Origin: JAQVXR01 sp050945755
GTDB taxonomy: Bacteria; Bacillota; Dehalobacteriia; Dehalobacteriales; Dehalobacteriaceae
DNA: 14,464 bases
Direction: 5' to 3'
Assembly: GCA_050945755.1 (NCBI GenBank)
Contig: JBMNTN010000050.1
Location: forward strand, 1-14,464
Notes under the pieces: model-generated
Databases searched by the model: none
Seen by the model: the letters and a program-made list of their open reading frames with translations, nothing else
What the model was told of the DNA's origin: nothing
In this document: positions 6,473 through 13,362 of the stretch, piece by piece
How positions within the stretch are numbered: the stretch's first letter is position 1
Layout: the number at the start of each line of letters is the position of its first letter
Program-made: the position numbers and the translations under genes

Positions 6473-7390
6473 ATGGTTTGGGATTTAATTATTATCGGAG
6501 GGGGCCCGGCTGGGCTGACCGCAGGCCTTTATGGGGCGAGAGCAGGGCTTAAGACTTTGCTTTTGGAGAAAGCGATGCCGGGAGGCCAGGCGGTGTTAAC
6601 GGAGAAAATCGAAAATTATCCCGGATATCCCCAGGGGATAAGCGGCCCGGAATTAATGATGAGCTTTATGGACCAAGCAATGCGTTTTGGTCTCGAATTT
6701 AAAACTGAAGAAGTCAGCGGGATAGATTTTACCGGAAAAGAAAAAGTTATCAACACCAATGAAAATAATTACCTCGGAAAGGCGGTAGTTATTGCAACCG
6801 GGTCTAGGCCAAGATTCTTGGATGTCCCTGGGGAAAGGGAGTTTCATGGCCGGGGAGTCTCTTATTGTGCCACCTGTGACGGCGCATTTTTTAAGGAGAA
6901 AAAAGTGGTTGTTGTTGGCGGCGGGGATGCTGCCGTTGAGGAAGCGCTTTTTTTAACCAGATATGCTAACGAGGTTGTTTTGGTGCATCGACGGGATCAA
7001 TTAAGGGCAACAAAGGTTCTTCAGGATAGGGCTAAAGCTAACTCTAAAATTCATTTTATTTTGGATACAGTTGTAGAAAAAATTGATGGGAAAAATTTTG
7101 TCGATAAAGTCCAGTTGAAAAATGTCAAGTCCGGGGAAACACGTCAGGAATCAACCAATGGGGTTTTTGTTTTTGTTGGTACTCTGCCTAATACCGGGTT
7201 TTTACAAGGCGCAGTTGAGATGAATAATCAAGGATATATTTTAACCCATGATTTTTTAAGCACATCGGTTTCCGGTGTTTTTGCCGCCGGCGATGTCCGG
7301 GAGAAATTTTTGCGCCAAGTGAGTACCGCTGTAGGTGATGGGGCGGAGGCTGCGATGGCAGCGGAAAGATACATTGCGGGACTGGATTAA
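6473..7390 (+). CDS. trxB: Thioredoxin-disulfide reductase, FAD/NADPH type (305 aa)
   Basis: Cytoplasmic flavoenzyme passing electrons from NADPH through FAD and a redox-active disulfide to thioredoxin or a similar partner. The FAD dinucleotide fold opens with IIIGGGPAGL (7-15). The redox motif is CATC (Cys132, Cys135) in YCATCDGAFF. The pyridine nucleotide site has VVGGGDAAVEEA (148-158) and HRRDQLRA (172-179), the basic pattern that favours NADPH. The C-terminal FAD motif is FAAGDVREKFLRQVSTAVGDG. The length is normal. The ATG follows a perfect GGGAGGTGG ribosome site. No thioredoxin gene is beside it; the next gene, on the same strand without a visible terminator between, is a Cys-rich metal-binding protein. 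With the CsoR/CstR-like operator upstream, this suggests a copy devoted to metal or sulfur stress rather than the housekeeping enzyme, though that is inference. Confidence 0.93.
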   Translation: MVWDLIIIGGGPAGLTAGLYGARAGLKTLLLEKAMPGGQAVLTEKIENYPGYPQGISGPELMMSFMDQAMRFGLEFKTEEVSGIDFTGKEKVINTNENNYLGKAVVIATGSRPRFLDVPGEREFHGRGVSYCATCDGAFFKEKKVVVVGGGDAAVEEALFLTRYANEVVLVHRRDQLRATKVLQDRAKANSKIHFILDTVVEKIDGKNFVDKVQLKNVKSGETRQESTNGVFVFVGTLPNTGFLQGAVEMNNQGYILTHDFLSTSVSGVFAAGDVREKFLRQVSTAVGDGAEAAMAAERYIAGLD

Positions 7391-7486
7391 CTAGTTCTTG
7401 AGAAAATAAATATTTTTGGACGGTTTCAAGCTTGGTTGACTAATAACGATTAGATGAATTATGATATTAATGTGGAGGTGAAAAAT

Positions 7487-7723
7487 ATGTGTCAAGAATG
7501 CGGTTGCCACAATCATAGTGACGCGGTAGTGCTAAAGGTAGAAGGAATGACCTGCGGCCACTGCACAAATGCGGTAGAGAAAGCAGTAAATTCCCTGCCC
7601 GGGGTTAGTTCCTCTTCGGCAGATCTCAAAGAAGGGACGATCACTATTAATTTTGATTCTCATGTTGTCGGATTGGATGCTATTAAAAAAGCAATTGTTG
7701 ATACCGGATATCAGGTAGGTTAG
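7487..7723 (+). CDS. Heavy-metal-associated domain protein, CopZ-like (78 aa)
   Basis: Small cytoplasmic metal chaperone. The HMA fold spans about residues 12-78 and carries the metal loop GMTCGHC with Cys23 and Cys26, the pattern of Cu(I) chaperones such as CopZ. Before it is a short head, MCQECGCHNH, with Cys2, Cys5 and Cys7 plus His8 and His10, not part of the basic CopZ fold and possibly a second metal or redox site. The ATG at 7487 follows GGAGGTG (7474-7480) by six bases; an upstream in-frame ATG at 7454 has no ribosome site. It lies 96 bases after trxB and before a clear terminator, so it is probably the second gene of that unit. No copper ATPase gene is in view, so the metal (copper, mercury or another soft metal) is unproven. 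Confidence 0.85.
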   Translation: MCQECGCHNHSDAVVLKVEGMTCGHCTNAVEKAVNSLPGVSSSSADLKEGTITINFDSHVVGLDAIKKAIVDTGYQVG

Positions 7724-7756
7724 AATATTATCATCTAAGCTTTAATTTGACATTCG

Positions 7757-7790
7757 TAAGCCCGGAGGGGGAACCTTCCGGGCTTATTTG
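7757..7790 (+). terminator. Terminator after the metal chaperone gene
   Basis: TAAGCCCGGA (7757-7766) pairs with TCCGGGCTTA (7777-7786), ten bases, followed by TTTGGTTTG. It separates the trxB unit from the cytochrome maturation operon. Confidence 0.8.
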
Positions 7791-7885
7791 GTTTGTCTAT
7801 GGGGATATAATCCTTTGGAATGGGAAATGGTATAAAAGAATGGTATGCTTATTTTTAAATACTATTTTAATAAATAGGTGAAGCA

Positions 7886-8299
7886 ATGAACAATAAAAAG
7901 GTTTTAATCAGTGTTGTAGTTATTATAGCAGCTGTTTATTATCTGATTATGTCCGGGTTTCAAAACTCCAGTGTCCATATCGGCTTGGAGCAGTTGAAAA
8001 CTTCCGGCAGTACGTACCGGGGGCAGTATATCCGGACTGAAGGCACCATTATTGGGAGTACTGTGAAATGGGACGCCCCCAATGTAAAGCTGTCGTTTTC
8101 CGTGGCCGGAAAGGATAATCCCGATGTAATTTTACCGGTAATTTATAATAATGTGATGCCTGATAATTTTAATGATGCTACTGAAGTAATGATTGGCGGG
8201 TATTATACACCTGGTGAAAGTTTTCAGGCCGAAGAACTGGTTACCAAATGTCCATCCAAATATGAAGAGAAAGAGACAGCGGAGCAGGAGGAATCTTAA
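7886..8299 (+). CDS. ccmE: Cytochrome c maturation haem chaperone CcmE, CxxxY type (137 aa)
   Basis: Receives haem from CcmC outside the membrane, holds it covalently and hands it to CcmF for attachment to apocytochrome c. There is one N-terminal membrane segment (about residues 5-22) and then an OB-fold domain, with the family pattern RTEGTIIGSTV, NVKLSFSVAG, LPVIYNNVMPDNF and VMIGGYYTPGESFQAEELVTKCPSKY. The haem-binding position, normally His in HxxxY, is Cys122 in CPSKY (Cys122, Tyr126). CxxxY CcmE proteins are known from Desulfovibrio and archaea. The acidic tail EEKETAEQEES ends the protein. The ATG follows AGGTGA. It is the first gene of the operon, with ccmF starting three bases after its stop. 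I could not settle the promoter: a TATAAT at 7806-7811 lacks a good -35. Confidence 0.9.
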   Translation: MNNKKVLISVVVIIAAVYYLIMSGFQNSSVHIGLEQLKTSGSTYRGQYIRTEGTIIGSTVKWDAPNVKLSFSVAGKDNPDVILPVIYNNVMPDNFNDATEVMIGGYYTPGESFQAEELVTKCPSKYEEKETAEQEES

Positions 8300-8301
8300 A
8301 T

Positions 8302-10254
8302 TTGGCTCATCCTGGTTATTTTTTTTTAATGTTGGCTTTGGCATCAGGCGTTTATGCACTAGTTTTTGAAATTATCTATCTGACAAAAAAAGATGAAAAA
8401 ACTTTGTTCCGGGCGCAGGGGGGAGTAGCAATCCTTACTTTTTTGGTAATGCTTGCAGCCCTAACTCTTGCTTTTGCCCTGGTAACCAGTGACTTTTCCC
8501 TTAAATATGTTACTGATTATACGGATACAGGTCTGCCCTTTATTTATAAATTATCCGCTTTTTGGGCGGGGAATGCCGGTTCTCTGTTATTGTGGGCAGC
8601 AGTGCTTGCTTTGTACACTGCCCTTGTTACCTTTTCCGGTAAAAATCATGATCAAGGGGTATCTGCCTGTGTTACCGTGCTGCTCCTAATCAATCTGATT
8701 TTTTTCCTCAGCTCTATGGTGTTTTTTGCCAATCCCTTTGAAAGGAATTTGGTGATTCCGCCTGAAGGCCGGGGCTTGAACCCAATGCTGAGAAATCCCT
8801 GGATGATTATCCACCCGGTACTGCTTTATTTGGGGTATATTGGATTTGCCGTGCCTTTTGCTTTTGCCATGGCTTGGTTAATAGCAAAACGGTCTAATGG
8901 CGCTTGGATCAAGCTTACTCGTCGTTGGACAGTGATAGCTTGGTTATTTTTAAGTCTTGGTAACCTTTTTGGCGCCCAATGGGCTTATGTGGAACTGGGC
9001 TGGGGCGGGTACTGGGCATGGGATCCGGTAGAGAATGCGTCATTTTTACCTTGGTTAACCGGTTCAGCATTTCTTCATTCTGTCATGGTCCAGGAGCGAA
9101 GAGGACAATTTAAAGCTTGGAATATAGTTTTAATTATTATTACATACGGATTGACCCTTTATGGAACTTTTCTTGTGAGAAGCGGCATACTATCCTCGGT
9201 GCATGCCTTTCCAAAGTCTAATCTTGGCTACTGGTTTGGTTTATTTATTTTGGCAATGCTGGGTTTTGCCTTTTACCTTCTCTTCACAAGGAGAAACATC
9301 TTAAAGAGTAACCATTCTCAATTATTGCTAATTTCAAAGGAGACAAGCTTTCTCCTAAATAATATTCTTTTACTGGGAAGCGTTTTTATTATTTTTTTTG
9401 GCACTAATCTGCCGTTATTTACCGGTATTTTTACCGGAATAAAACGCGGTGTTGGTAAAGATTGGTTTAACTCAACTGCCGGGCCGGTGCTGTTAGCTGC
9501 GGTGTTTTTAATGGGGATATGTCTTCAGTTGGAATGGCGGAAGCCGGGCTTTCCCCGGAAGGGAAAACAGATTCTTTTTACCTTGGCTGCAGCACTGGTT
9601 TTTGCAGCAGGCCTTTATCTTTTAGGTATCCGCGATTACCGAGGTTTAATTGGATTTGCCATTGTATTTTTTGTAATTATTAATACCCTTTGGGAGTTTG
9701 TGAAAGGCACCATTGGACAACGGAGAAACACCGGGGAGGGTTTTATCACCGCTTTCAGAAGTCTGGTACTTCACAGTCGGCGCCGTTATGGCGGTTATCT
9801 TGTCCATTTGGGGCTGGCTCTTTTTGCCATGGGGGTTTTGGGTGACAGTTTTTACAGCACTGAAATGATAAAGACGGTAAGTGCAGGTGACCGGATCAGT
9901 ATTAAAAAAATTAACGACTATTGCATTACTTTTCAGGGGGTTAGAGGCCGGGAGGAAGGTAATAAGGGAATAATTTATGCTGACTTAAAGGTGGAGAAAA
10001 ATGATAGACCCTCCCAGACGCTTAGACCGGAAGTGATATACTATCCCAACTGGGAGAATCCCAGGAGTGAGGTAGCAATTGCCGGAGGGCTGGTGGAGGA
10101 CTTGTATATTATTCTTGCCGGTTGGGATGACGGGGGTAAACAGGGCACGTTTGAAATCCATGTCAATCCCCTGATGAACTGGCTATGGATCGGTGGCTAT
10201 GTTCTTGTCCTGGGTACGGTTTTGGCAATCTTGCCGGGAAGAGGGTTACAATGA
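8302..10254 (+). CDS. ccmF: Cytochrome c haem lyase subunit CcmF (650 aa)
   Basis: Polytopic membrane protein that joins haem from CcmE to the CxxCH thiols of apocytochrome c at the outer face. It has many membrane segments, matching the family length of about 650 aa. The tryptophan-rich WWD domain is clear: WGGYWAWDPVENASFLPWL from residue 234. Conserved His are at 171 (MIIHPV), 259 (FLHS), 301 (SSVHAF) and 502 (YLVHLG), in positions comparable to the four key His of the Escherichia coli protein. A large extracytoplasmic loop lies between about 515 and 625 before the final membrane segment. The start is TTG at 8302, ten bases after AGGAGG. The stop overlaps the ccmA start (ATGA), so the two are translationally coupled. 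In E. coli CcmF works with CcmH and CcmI, which are absent here. Confidence 0.95.
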   Translation: MAHPGYFFLMLALASGVYALVFEIIYLTKKDEKTLFRAQGGVAILTFLVMLAALTLAFALVTSDFSLKYVTDYTDTGLPFIYKLSAFWAGNAGSLLLWAAVLALYTALVTFSGKNHDQGVSACVTVLLLINLIFFLSSMVFFANPFERNLVIPPEGRGLNPMLRNPWMIIHPVLLYLGYIGFAVPFAFAMAWLIAKRSNGAWIKLTRRWTVIAWLFLSLGNLFGAQWAYVELGWGGYWAWDPVENASFLPWLTGSAFLHSVMVQERRGQFKAWNIVLIIITYGLTLYGTFLVRSGILSSVHAFPKSNLGYWFGLFILAMLGFAFYLLFTRRNILKSNHSQLLLISKETSFLLNNILLLGSVFIIFFGTNLPLFTGIFTGIKRGVGKDWFNSTAGPVLLAAVFLMGICLQLEWRKPGFPRKGKQILFTLAAALVFAAGLYLLGIRDYRGLIGFAIVFFVIINTLWEFVKGTIGQRRNTGEGFITAFRSLVLHSRRRYGGYLVHLGLALFAMGVLGDSFYSTEMIKTVSAGDRISIKKINDYCITFQGVRGREEGNKGIIYADLKVEKNDRPSQTLRPEVIYYPNWENPRSEVAIAGGLVEDLYIILAGWDDGGKQGTFEIHVNPLMNWLWIGGYVLVLGTVLAILPGRGLQ

Positions 10255-10952
10255 TTCGCGGGATAGAGATTTCTAAAAAAATTGGCTCAAAAGTAATTTT
10301 AAAGCAGGTGAACTTGTCTGTACCACCAGGCCAATTCGTTGTTTTGTTAGGCCCAAACGGGGCGGGAAAATCGACTTTGTTAAAGGTATTATCTCTATTG
10401 GATAAACCTAGTGAAGGGCGCATACTTATTGGTGGATCAAGCGGAGAGAGAAACAACCTAGCACTGCGAAAAAAAATTGGTTTTCTTTCTCATCGCTCAT
10501 TGTTATATGACCGGTTGTCTGCTCGGGAAAACTTAAAATTTTATGGACACCTGTATGACGTGCCAAGATTGGATGAGAGAATCAAAGTACTTGCCGAACA
10601 GGTCGGCCTTCAGTATTTTCTTGACGAACCGGTCTATACTTTTTCCCGAGGCATGGTGCAAAAGCTTGCTGTTATTCGCGCTATGATTCATGATCCGGAA
10701 ATATTATTTTTGGATGAACCCTATACAGGATTGGATCAGCAGGCCGGGGCAATTTTCACGGGGCTTCTGTATGAATGGCATAAGCAAGGTCGGACGGTTT
10801 TTATGGTCACCCATGCTTTTGGACAAGGCTTGGATTTGGCGGAACGGGTGGTCATTCTGGTGCGGGGGAGGATAATTTATGACGCTCCTTTTTGCGGAGA
10901 ATCCCATAATCTACGGGATTTGTATTTGAACCAGGTGGGAAGAGGGCAATGA
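10251..10952 (+). CDS. ccmA: Cytochrome c maturation ABC transporter ATPase CcmA (233 aa)
   Basis: ATP-binding subunit of the CcmABCD complex; ATP hydrolysis drives release of haem-loaded CcmE from CcmC. All nucleotide-binding motifs are intact: Walker A GPNGAGKS (34-41), signature-like FSRGMVQK (131-138), Walker B ILFLDEP with Asp155 and Glu156, and the H-loop His188 in MVTHAF. The signature is FSRGM rather than LSGGQ, which is usual for this and related export ATPases. The ATG overlaps the ccmF stop as ATGA; an in-frame start further upstream at 10185 would lie inside ccmF and is not needed. The stop overlaps the ccmB start in the same way, which should keep the subunits in step. Confidence 0.92.
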   Translation: MIRGIEISKKIGSKVILKQVNLSVPPGQFVVLLGPNGAGKSTLLKVLSLLDKPSEGRILIGGSSGERNNLALRKKIGFLSHRSLLYDRLSARENLKFYGHLYDVPRLDERIKVLAEQVGLQYFLDEPVYTFSRGMVQKLAVIRAMIHDPEILFLDEPYTGLDQQAGAIFTGLLYEWHKQGRTVFMVTHAFGQGLDLAERVVILVRGRIIYDAPFCGESHNLRDLYLNQVGRGQ

Positions 10953-11641
10953 ATTTAAAAAAAGTTTACTGGATAATCTGGAAAGATATCATGTTGGAAA
11001 TCCGTGCTAAGGAAACTGTCGGCACCATGCTGCTCTTTACCTTTTTGGTGTTGGTGATCTTTGCCTTCTCCTTCCTGCAACCGGGAAATAGAGTGTCTTC
11101 AGAGATCATTCCGGGAATCATCTGGGTGACAATTGCTTTTACGGGAATGCTCGGTCTGAACAAATCCTTCCTGCCGGAAAAAAATAACGACTGTATTTTA
11201 GGATTAGTGTTGGCACCGGTAGAAAAAAATACGATTTACTTTGGAAAAGTTGCTGCTAATTTTATTTTTTTGACCGGGGTAGAGTTATTATCTTTTCCCT
11301 TGATGGCAGTGTTTTTAGATTTTCGTATTCAGGGACCGTTATTATATTTTATTTTGGTCCTGCTATTAGGGACGGTTGGTTTTTCCGGGACAGGAGTTTT
11401 TTTGGCGACTCTTTCCGCCAATACCAGGACCAGTGAAATACTGCTCCCGGTAGTTGTCTTTCCTATTTGGATACCCTTGATTTTGGGAGCGGTCAAAGCG
11501 TCCGGATTGGTTCTGTCTGGAAGGCTTTCCGACCCTTTGTGGGTTCAGTCTTTTTGGTCTTGGGTGCGACTGCTGGCGGTATACGATGTTATCTTTTTTG
11601 CCGTTTCCTTTGTGTTATTTGATTATATCCTGGAGGTGTAA
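10949..11641 (+). CDS. ccmB: Cytochrome c maturation permease CcmB (230 aa)
   Basis: Membrane subunit that works with CcmA. The protein is short and very hydrophobic, with about six predicted membrane segments, beginning with a cytoplasmic amphipathic stretch MNLKKVYWIIWKDIMLEIRAKE that is typical of CcmB and would contact CcmA. Family-like stretches include TVGTMLLFTFLVLVIFAF, PGIIWVTIAFTGMLGLNKSF and LPVVVFPIWIPLILGAVKA. The length of 230 aa is normal. It starts on the ATGA overlap with ccmA, and ccmC begins three bases after its stop. Identification rests on the combination of sequence pattern and position between ccmA and ccmC. Confidence 0.9.
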   Translation: MNLKKVYWIIWKDIMLEIRAKETVGTMLLFTFLVLVIFAFSFLQPGNRVSSEIIPGIIWVTIAFTGMLGLNKSFLPEKNNDCILGLVLAPVEKNTIYFGKVAANFIFLTGVELLSFPLMAVFLDFRIQGPLLYFILVLLLGTVGFSGTGVFLATLSANTRTSEILLPVVVFPIWIPLILGAVKASGLVLSGRLSDPLWVQSFWSWVRLLAVYDVIFFAVSFVLFDYILEV

Positions 11642-11644
11642 CCG

Positions 11645-12343
11645 ATGCTGAATGAGAAAAAAAACAAATTATTCTTCCGAATTTTTGCCGGGTTGATTTT
11701 TTTGTTGATGGCAACGGCTCAATACTTAATTTTTCTTTGGGTTCCGGAAGAAAAGACATTGGGAGTGGTGCAAAAGATTTTTTATTTTCACGTTGGAGCA
11801 GCCTGGGTAGCCTTTTTTGCCTTTCTTATCGTATTTGTCTTTAGCATTTTATATCTTGCTACACAGGAGCGCCGTTGGGACAGAGTATCTGCAGCTTCAG
11901 CCGAAATCGGCACTGTCTTTACCACTATAGTGCTGGTGACCGGCCCCATTTGGGCAAAATCATCTTGGAATACTTGGTGGACCTGGGAACCAAGACTGAC
12001 CACCAGTCTAATTCTCTGGTTCATATATCTGGCTTATATTTTGATTCGCATCTTTGCCGGTGATATTGAGAGAAAAGCCAAGCTGGCCGCTGTTTTTGGC
12101 ATAATCGGTTTTCTGGATGTACCTGTTGTATTTTATTCTGTTAATTGGTGGAGCGTTTCTCATCCCATGTTGTTTGAACAAGGAAAAATGAACTTAGCCC
12201 CGGATATGCTTTTAACACTTCAGGTTACAGTGGCAGCCTTTACTTTACTTTATTTTTATCTTTTAGGAAAAGGGATTTCTGCTTTCCGGATGCAGGATGA
12301 AGTAAATAAGATAAAAGACCGGTTGCGGGGAATAACTGATTAA
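11645..12343 (+). CDS. ccmC: Haem handling protein CcmC (232 aa)
   Basis: Membrane protein that presents haem to CcmE at the outer face. It has six or so membrane segments and the short tryptophan-rich motif of the family, WNTWWTWEPRLTT (108-120). The two haem-ligand His are visible: His49 in FYFHVGAAW and His173 in VNWWSVSHP, comparable to His60 and His184 of E. coli CcmC. The length of 232 aa is normal. The ribosome site GGAGGTG overlaps the ccmB stop. WWD proteins also include CcsA of System II, but the neighbours and length point to CcmC. Because CcmE here carries Cys in place of His, the CcmC-CcmE haem handover may differ in detail from E. coli. Confidence 0.93.
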   Translation: MLNEKKNKLFFRIFAGLIFLLMATAQYLIFLWVPEEKTLGVVQKIFYFHVGAAWVAFFAFLIVFVFSILYLATQERRWDRVSAASAEIGTVFTTIVLVTGPIWAKSSWNTWWTWEPRLTTSLILWFIYLAYILIRIFAGDIERKAKLAAVFGIIGFLDVPVVFYSVNWWSVSHPMLFEQGKMNLAPDMLLTLQVTVAAFTLLYFYLLGKGISAFRMQDEVNKIKDRLRGITD

Positions 12344-12368
12344 AAAATTTTATCTTAGGGGGAATAAG

Positions 12369-12515
12369 ATGAAATATCTTTTTTGGGCATATACTCTTAC
12401 ATGGTCGCTGATCTTTGCCTATACTTTAGTATTAGGAAATCGGGAGAAAAAATTATTAAGAGAAGTCAATTTTCTGAAGCAGGTAGCTGATGATAATGGA
12501 TTCAATAATTTTTAA
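12369..12515 (+). CDS. ccmD: Small membrane protein CcmD (48 aa)
   Basis: A very small protein, MKYLFWAYTLTWSLIFAYTL in its first twenty residues, with one membrane segment followed by a basic, probably cytoplasmic tail (NREKKLLREV). This is the form of CcmD, which ties CcmC and CcmE to the CcmAB transporter and helps release haem-loaded CcmE. The ATG follows AGGGGG by six bases and lies 25 bases after ccmC. CcmD is poorly conserved in sequence, so identification is mainly from size, topology and place in the operon. Confidence 0.8.
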   Translation: MKYLFWAYTLTWSLIFAYTLVLGNREKKLLREVNFLKQVADDNGFNNF

Positions 12516-12605
12516 GAGTATTAAGAATAAATAAGAGCAGCTTGGTCAAACCTAAATTAGTCAAAGTATTTGCCGCTCTTTTGAGTAACGGGTGGAGGTG
12601 AGATT

Positions 12606-12779
12606 TTGCCGTATCGAATTAGTGATGAATGTATCAGCTGCGGGGCTTGTGCTCCTGAATGCCCTACAGAAGTGATCAGTGAGGGTGAAGACAAATATGT
12701 AATTGATGAAGATGGCTGCATCGAGTGTGGGAACTGTGCGGAGGTTTGTCCGGTTGGGGCACCGCAGGAAGTAAGCTAA
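12606..12779 (+). CDS. 2[4Fe-4S] ferredoxin (57 aa)
   Basis: Small soluble electron carrier of the clostridial type. Two complete cluster motifs are seen, each C-x2-C-x2-C-x3-C followed by Pro: Cys9, 12, 15 and 19, then Cys38, 41, 44 and 48. This predicts two low-potential [4Fe-4S] clusters. The start is TTG at 12606, five bases after a perfect GGAGGTG (12594-12600); no ATG fits. It lies 90 bases after ccmD with no clear terminator between, so it may be co-transcribed with the ccm operon, or have its own promoter that I cannot pin down. Its partner enzyme is unknown, and a direct part in cytochrome assembly is only a possibility. Confidence 0.93.
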   Translation: MPYRISDECISCGACAPECPTEVISEGEDKYVIDEDGCIECGNCAEVCPVGAPQEVS

Positions 12780-12805
12780 AAGAACCTAGCATTAGGTTCT
12801 TTTTT
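12778..12805 (+). terminator. Terminator after the ferredoxin, likely working both ways
   Basis: AAAAGAACCTA (12778-12788) pairs perfectly with TAGGTTCTTTT (12793-12803) around GCAT, with a T-tract on the plus side and a run of four T on the minus side. It ends the ferredoxin transcript and probably the converging transcript of the 12810-13076 gene. Confidence 0.88.
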
Positions 12806-12809
12806 GTAC

Positions 12810-13076
12810 TTACTTATTTTTATCATCATCTAAAAAACGCACTTCATGAAATCCTTCCCAAATTATTCGTCCTTCCTTTCCCATACGAAATGCTTTTTTA
12901 AGGCTAAGCCGCTTAGAGGTGTTTTTAATTTTCACCATATCATTGCCTCGACCTTTATGAGGCTTGTCACAGGAAAGAGCATAGTTATTCTCATTATTCC
13001 AATTGGATATTTCTTCCTGACTGAAGCATGTGTGAAATGCTACGCATTCGGAACAATTCTTGAAAGGTTTTTTCAT
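12810..13076 (-). CDS. Unrecognised small Cys-containing protein (88 aa)
   Basis: I do not recognise a family. The first part has Cys8, Cys11 and Cys17 (CSECVAFHTC) and Cys36, with His15 and His40 nearby, which could form a metal or iron-sulfur site. The second half is strongly basic and then acidic: KIKNTSKRLSLKKAFRMGKE, then RIIWEGFHEVRFLDDDKNK. There is no signal peptide or membrane segment. The ATG at 13076 lies ten bases after GGAGGT; a TTG six codons upstream overlaps that ribosome site and is rejected. The gene is a single unit, oriented against the ccm-ferredoxin operon and sharing its terminator. Good ribosome site and credible composition argue that it is real; function is unknown. 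Confidence 0.65.
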   Translation of the reverse strand: MKKPFKNCSECVAFHTCFSQEEISNWNNENNYALSCDKPHKGRGNDMVKIKNTSKRLSLKKAFRMGKEGRIIWEGFHEVRFLDDDKNK

Positions 13077-13152
13077 TAAAAGAATTACCTCCAAAGTAAG
13101 TTGCTCTTTTCAGTCAGGTTTGCCTTTTCGACATATTTATAAATATCTTGCC

Positions 13153-13198
13153 AAATAAAACCAACCATGTCAATGAAAAATTCATTGCAGTTTTATTT
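13153..13198. repeat. Two-tier inverted repeat upstream of the peptidase gene
   Basis: The outer arms AAATAAAAC (13153-13161) and GTTTTATTT (13190-13198) enclose an inner perfect stem CAATGAA/TTCATTG (13171-13177, 13181-13187) with an AAA loop. It would fold as a long stem with an internal loop. Purpose unknown. Confidence 0.5.
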
Positions 13199-13204
13199 TG
13201 AAAG

Positions 13205-13233
13205 AAACCTATTTTCTGTTAATAGGTTTTTTC
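13205..13233 (+). terminator. Terminator-like hairpin in the 13.1-13.3 kb spacer
   Basis: AAACCTATT (13205-13213) pairs with AATAGGTTT (13221-13229) and is followed by TTT-C-TT. No plus-strand gene ends nearby, so it may insulate the promoter of the following gene, or be a remnant. Confidence 0.4.
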
Positions 13234-13271
13234 TTGCTGTAATTACCAATGAACCGCCAGCATAACTATAG

Positions 13272-13277
13272 TATAAT
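13272..13277 (+). promoter_or_regulatory. Possible -10 box for the peptidase MA gene
   Basis: A consensus TATAAT, but no good -35 at the right distance. The leader that follows holds a hairpin at 13320-13342 (GACA, a bulged T, CGGG with CCCGTGTC) just before the GGGGGAGGGG ribosome site. Confidence 0.3.
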
Positions 13278-13362
13278 TATCATTAAACCATAATCTAAGG
13301 TAATGACATTAGGAAATTTGACATCGGGATGAAGCCCGTGTCACCCAGGGGGAGGGGTAGAC

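Noticed and set aside
13318..13323. Perfect TTGACA as a -35 box for the peptidase gene
   Set aside because: No -10-like hexamer lies 16-18 bases downstream, and the site is part of a hairpin next to the ribosome site.
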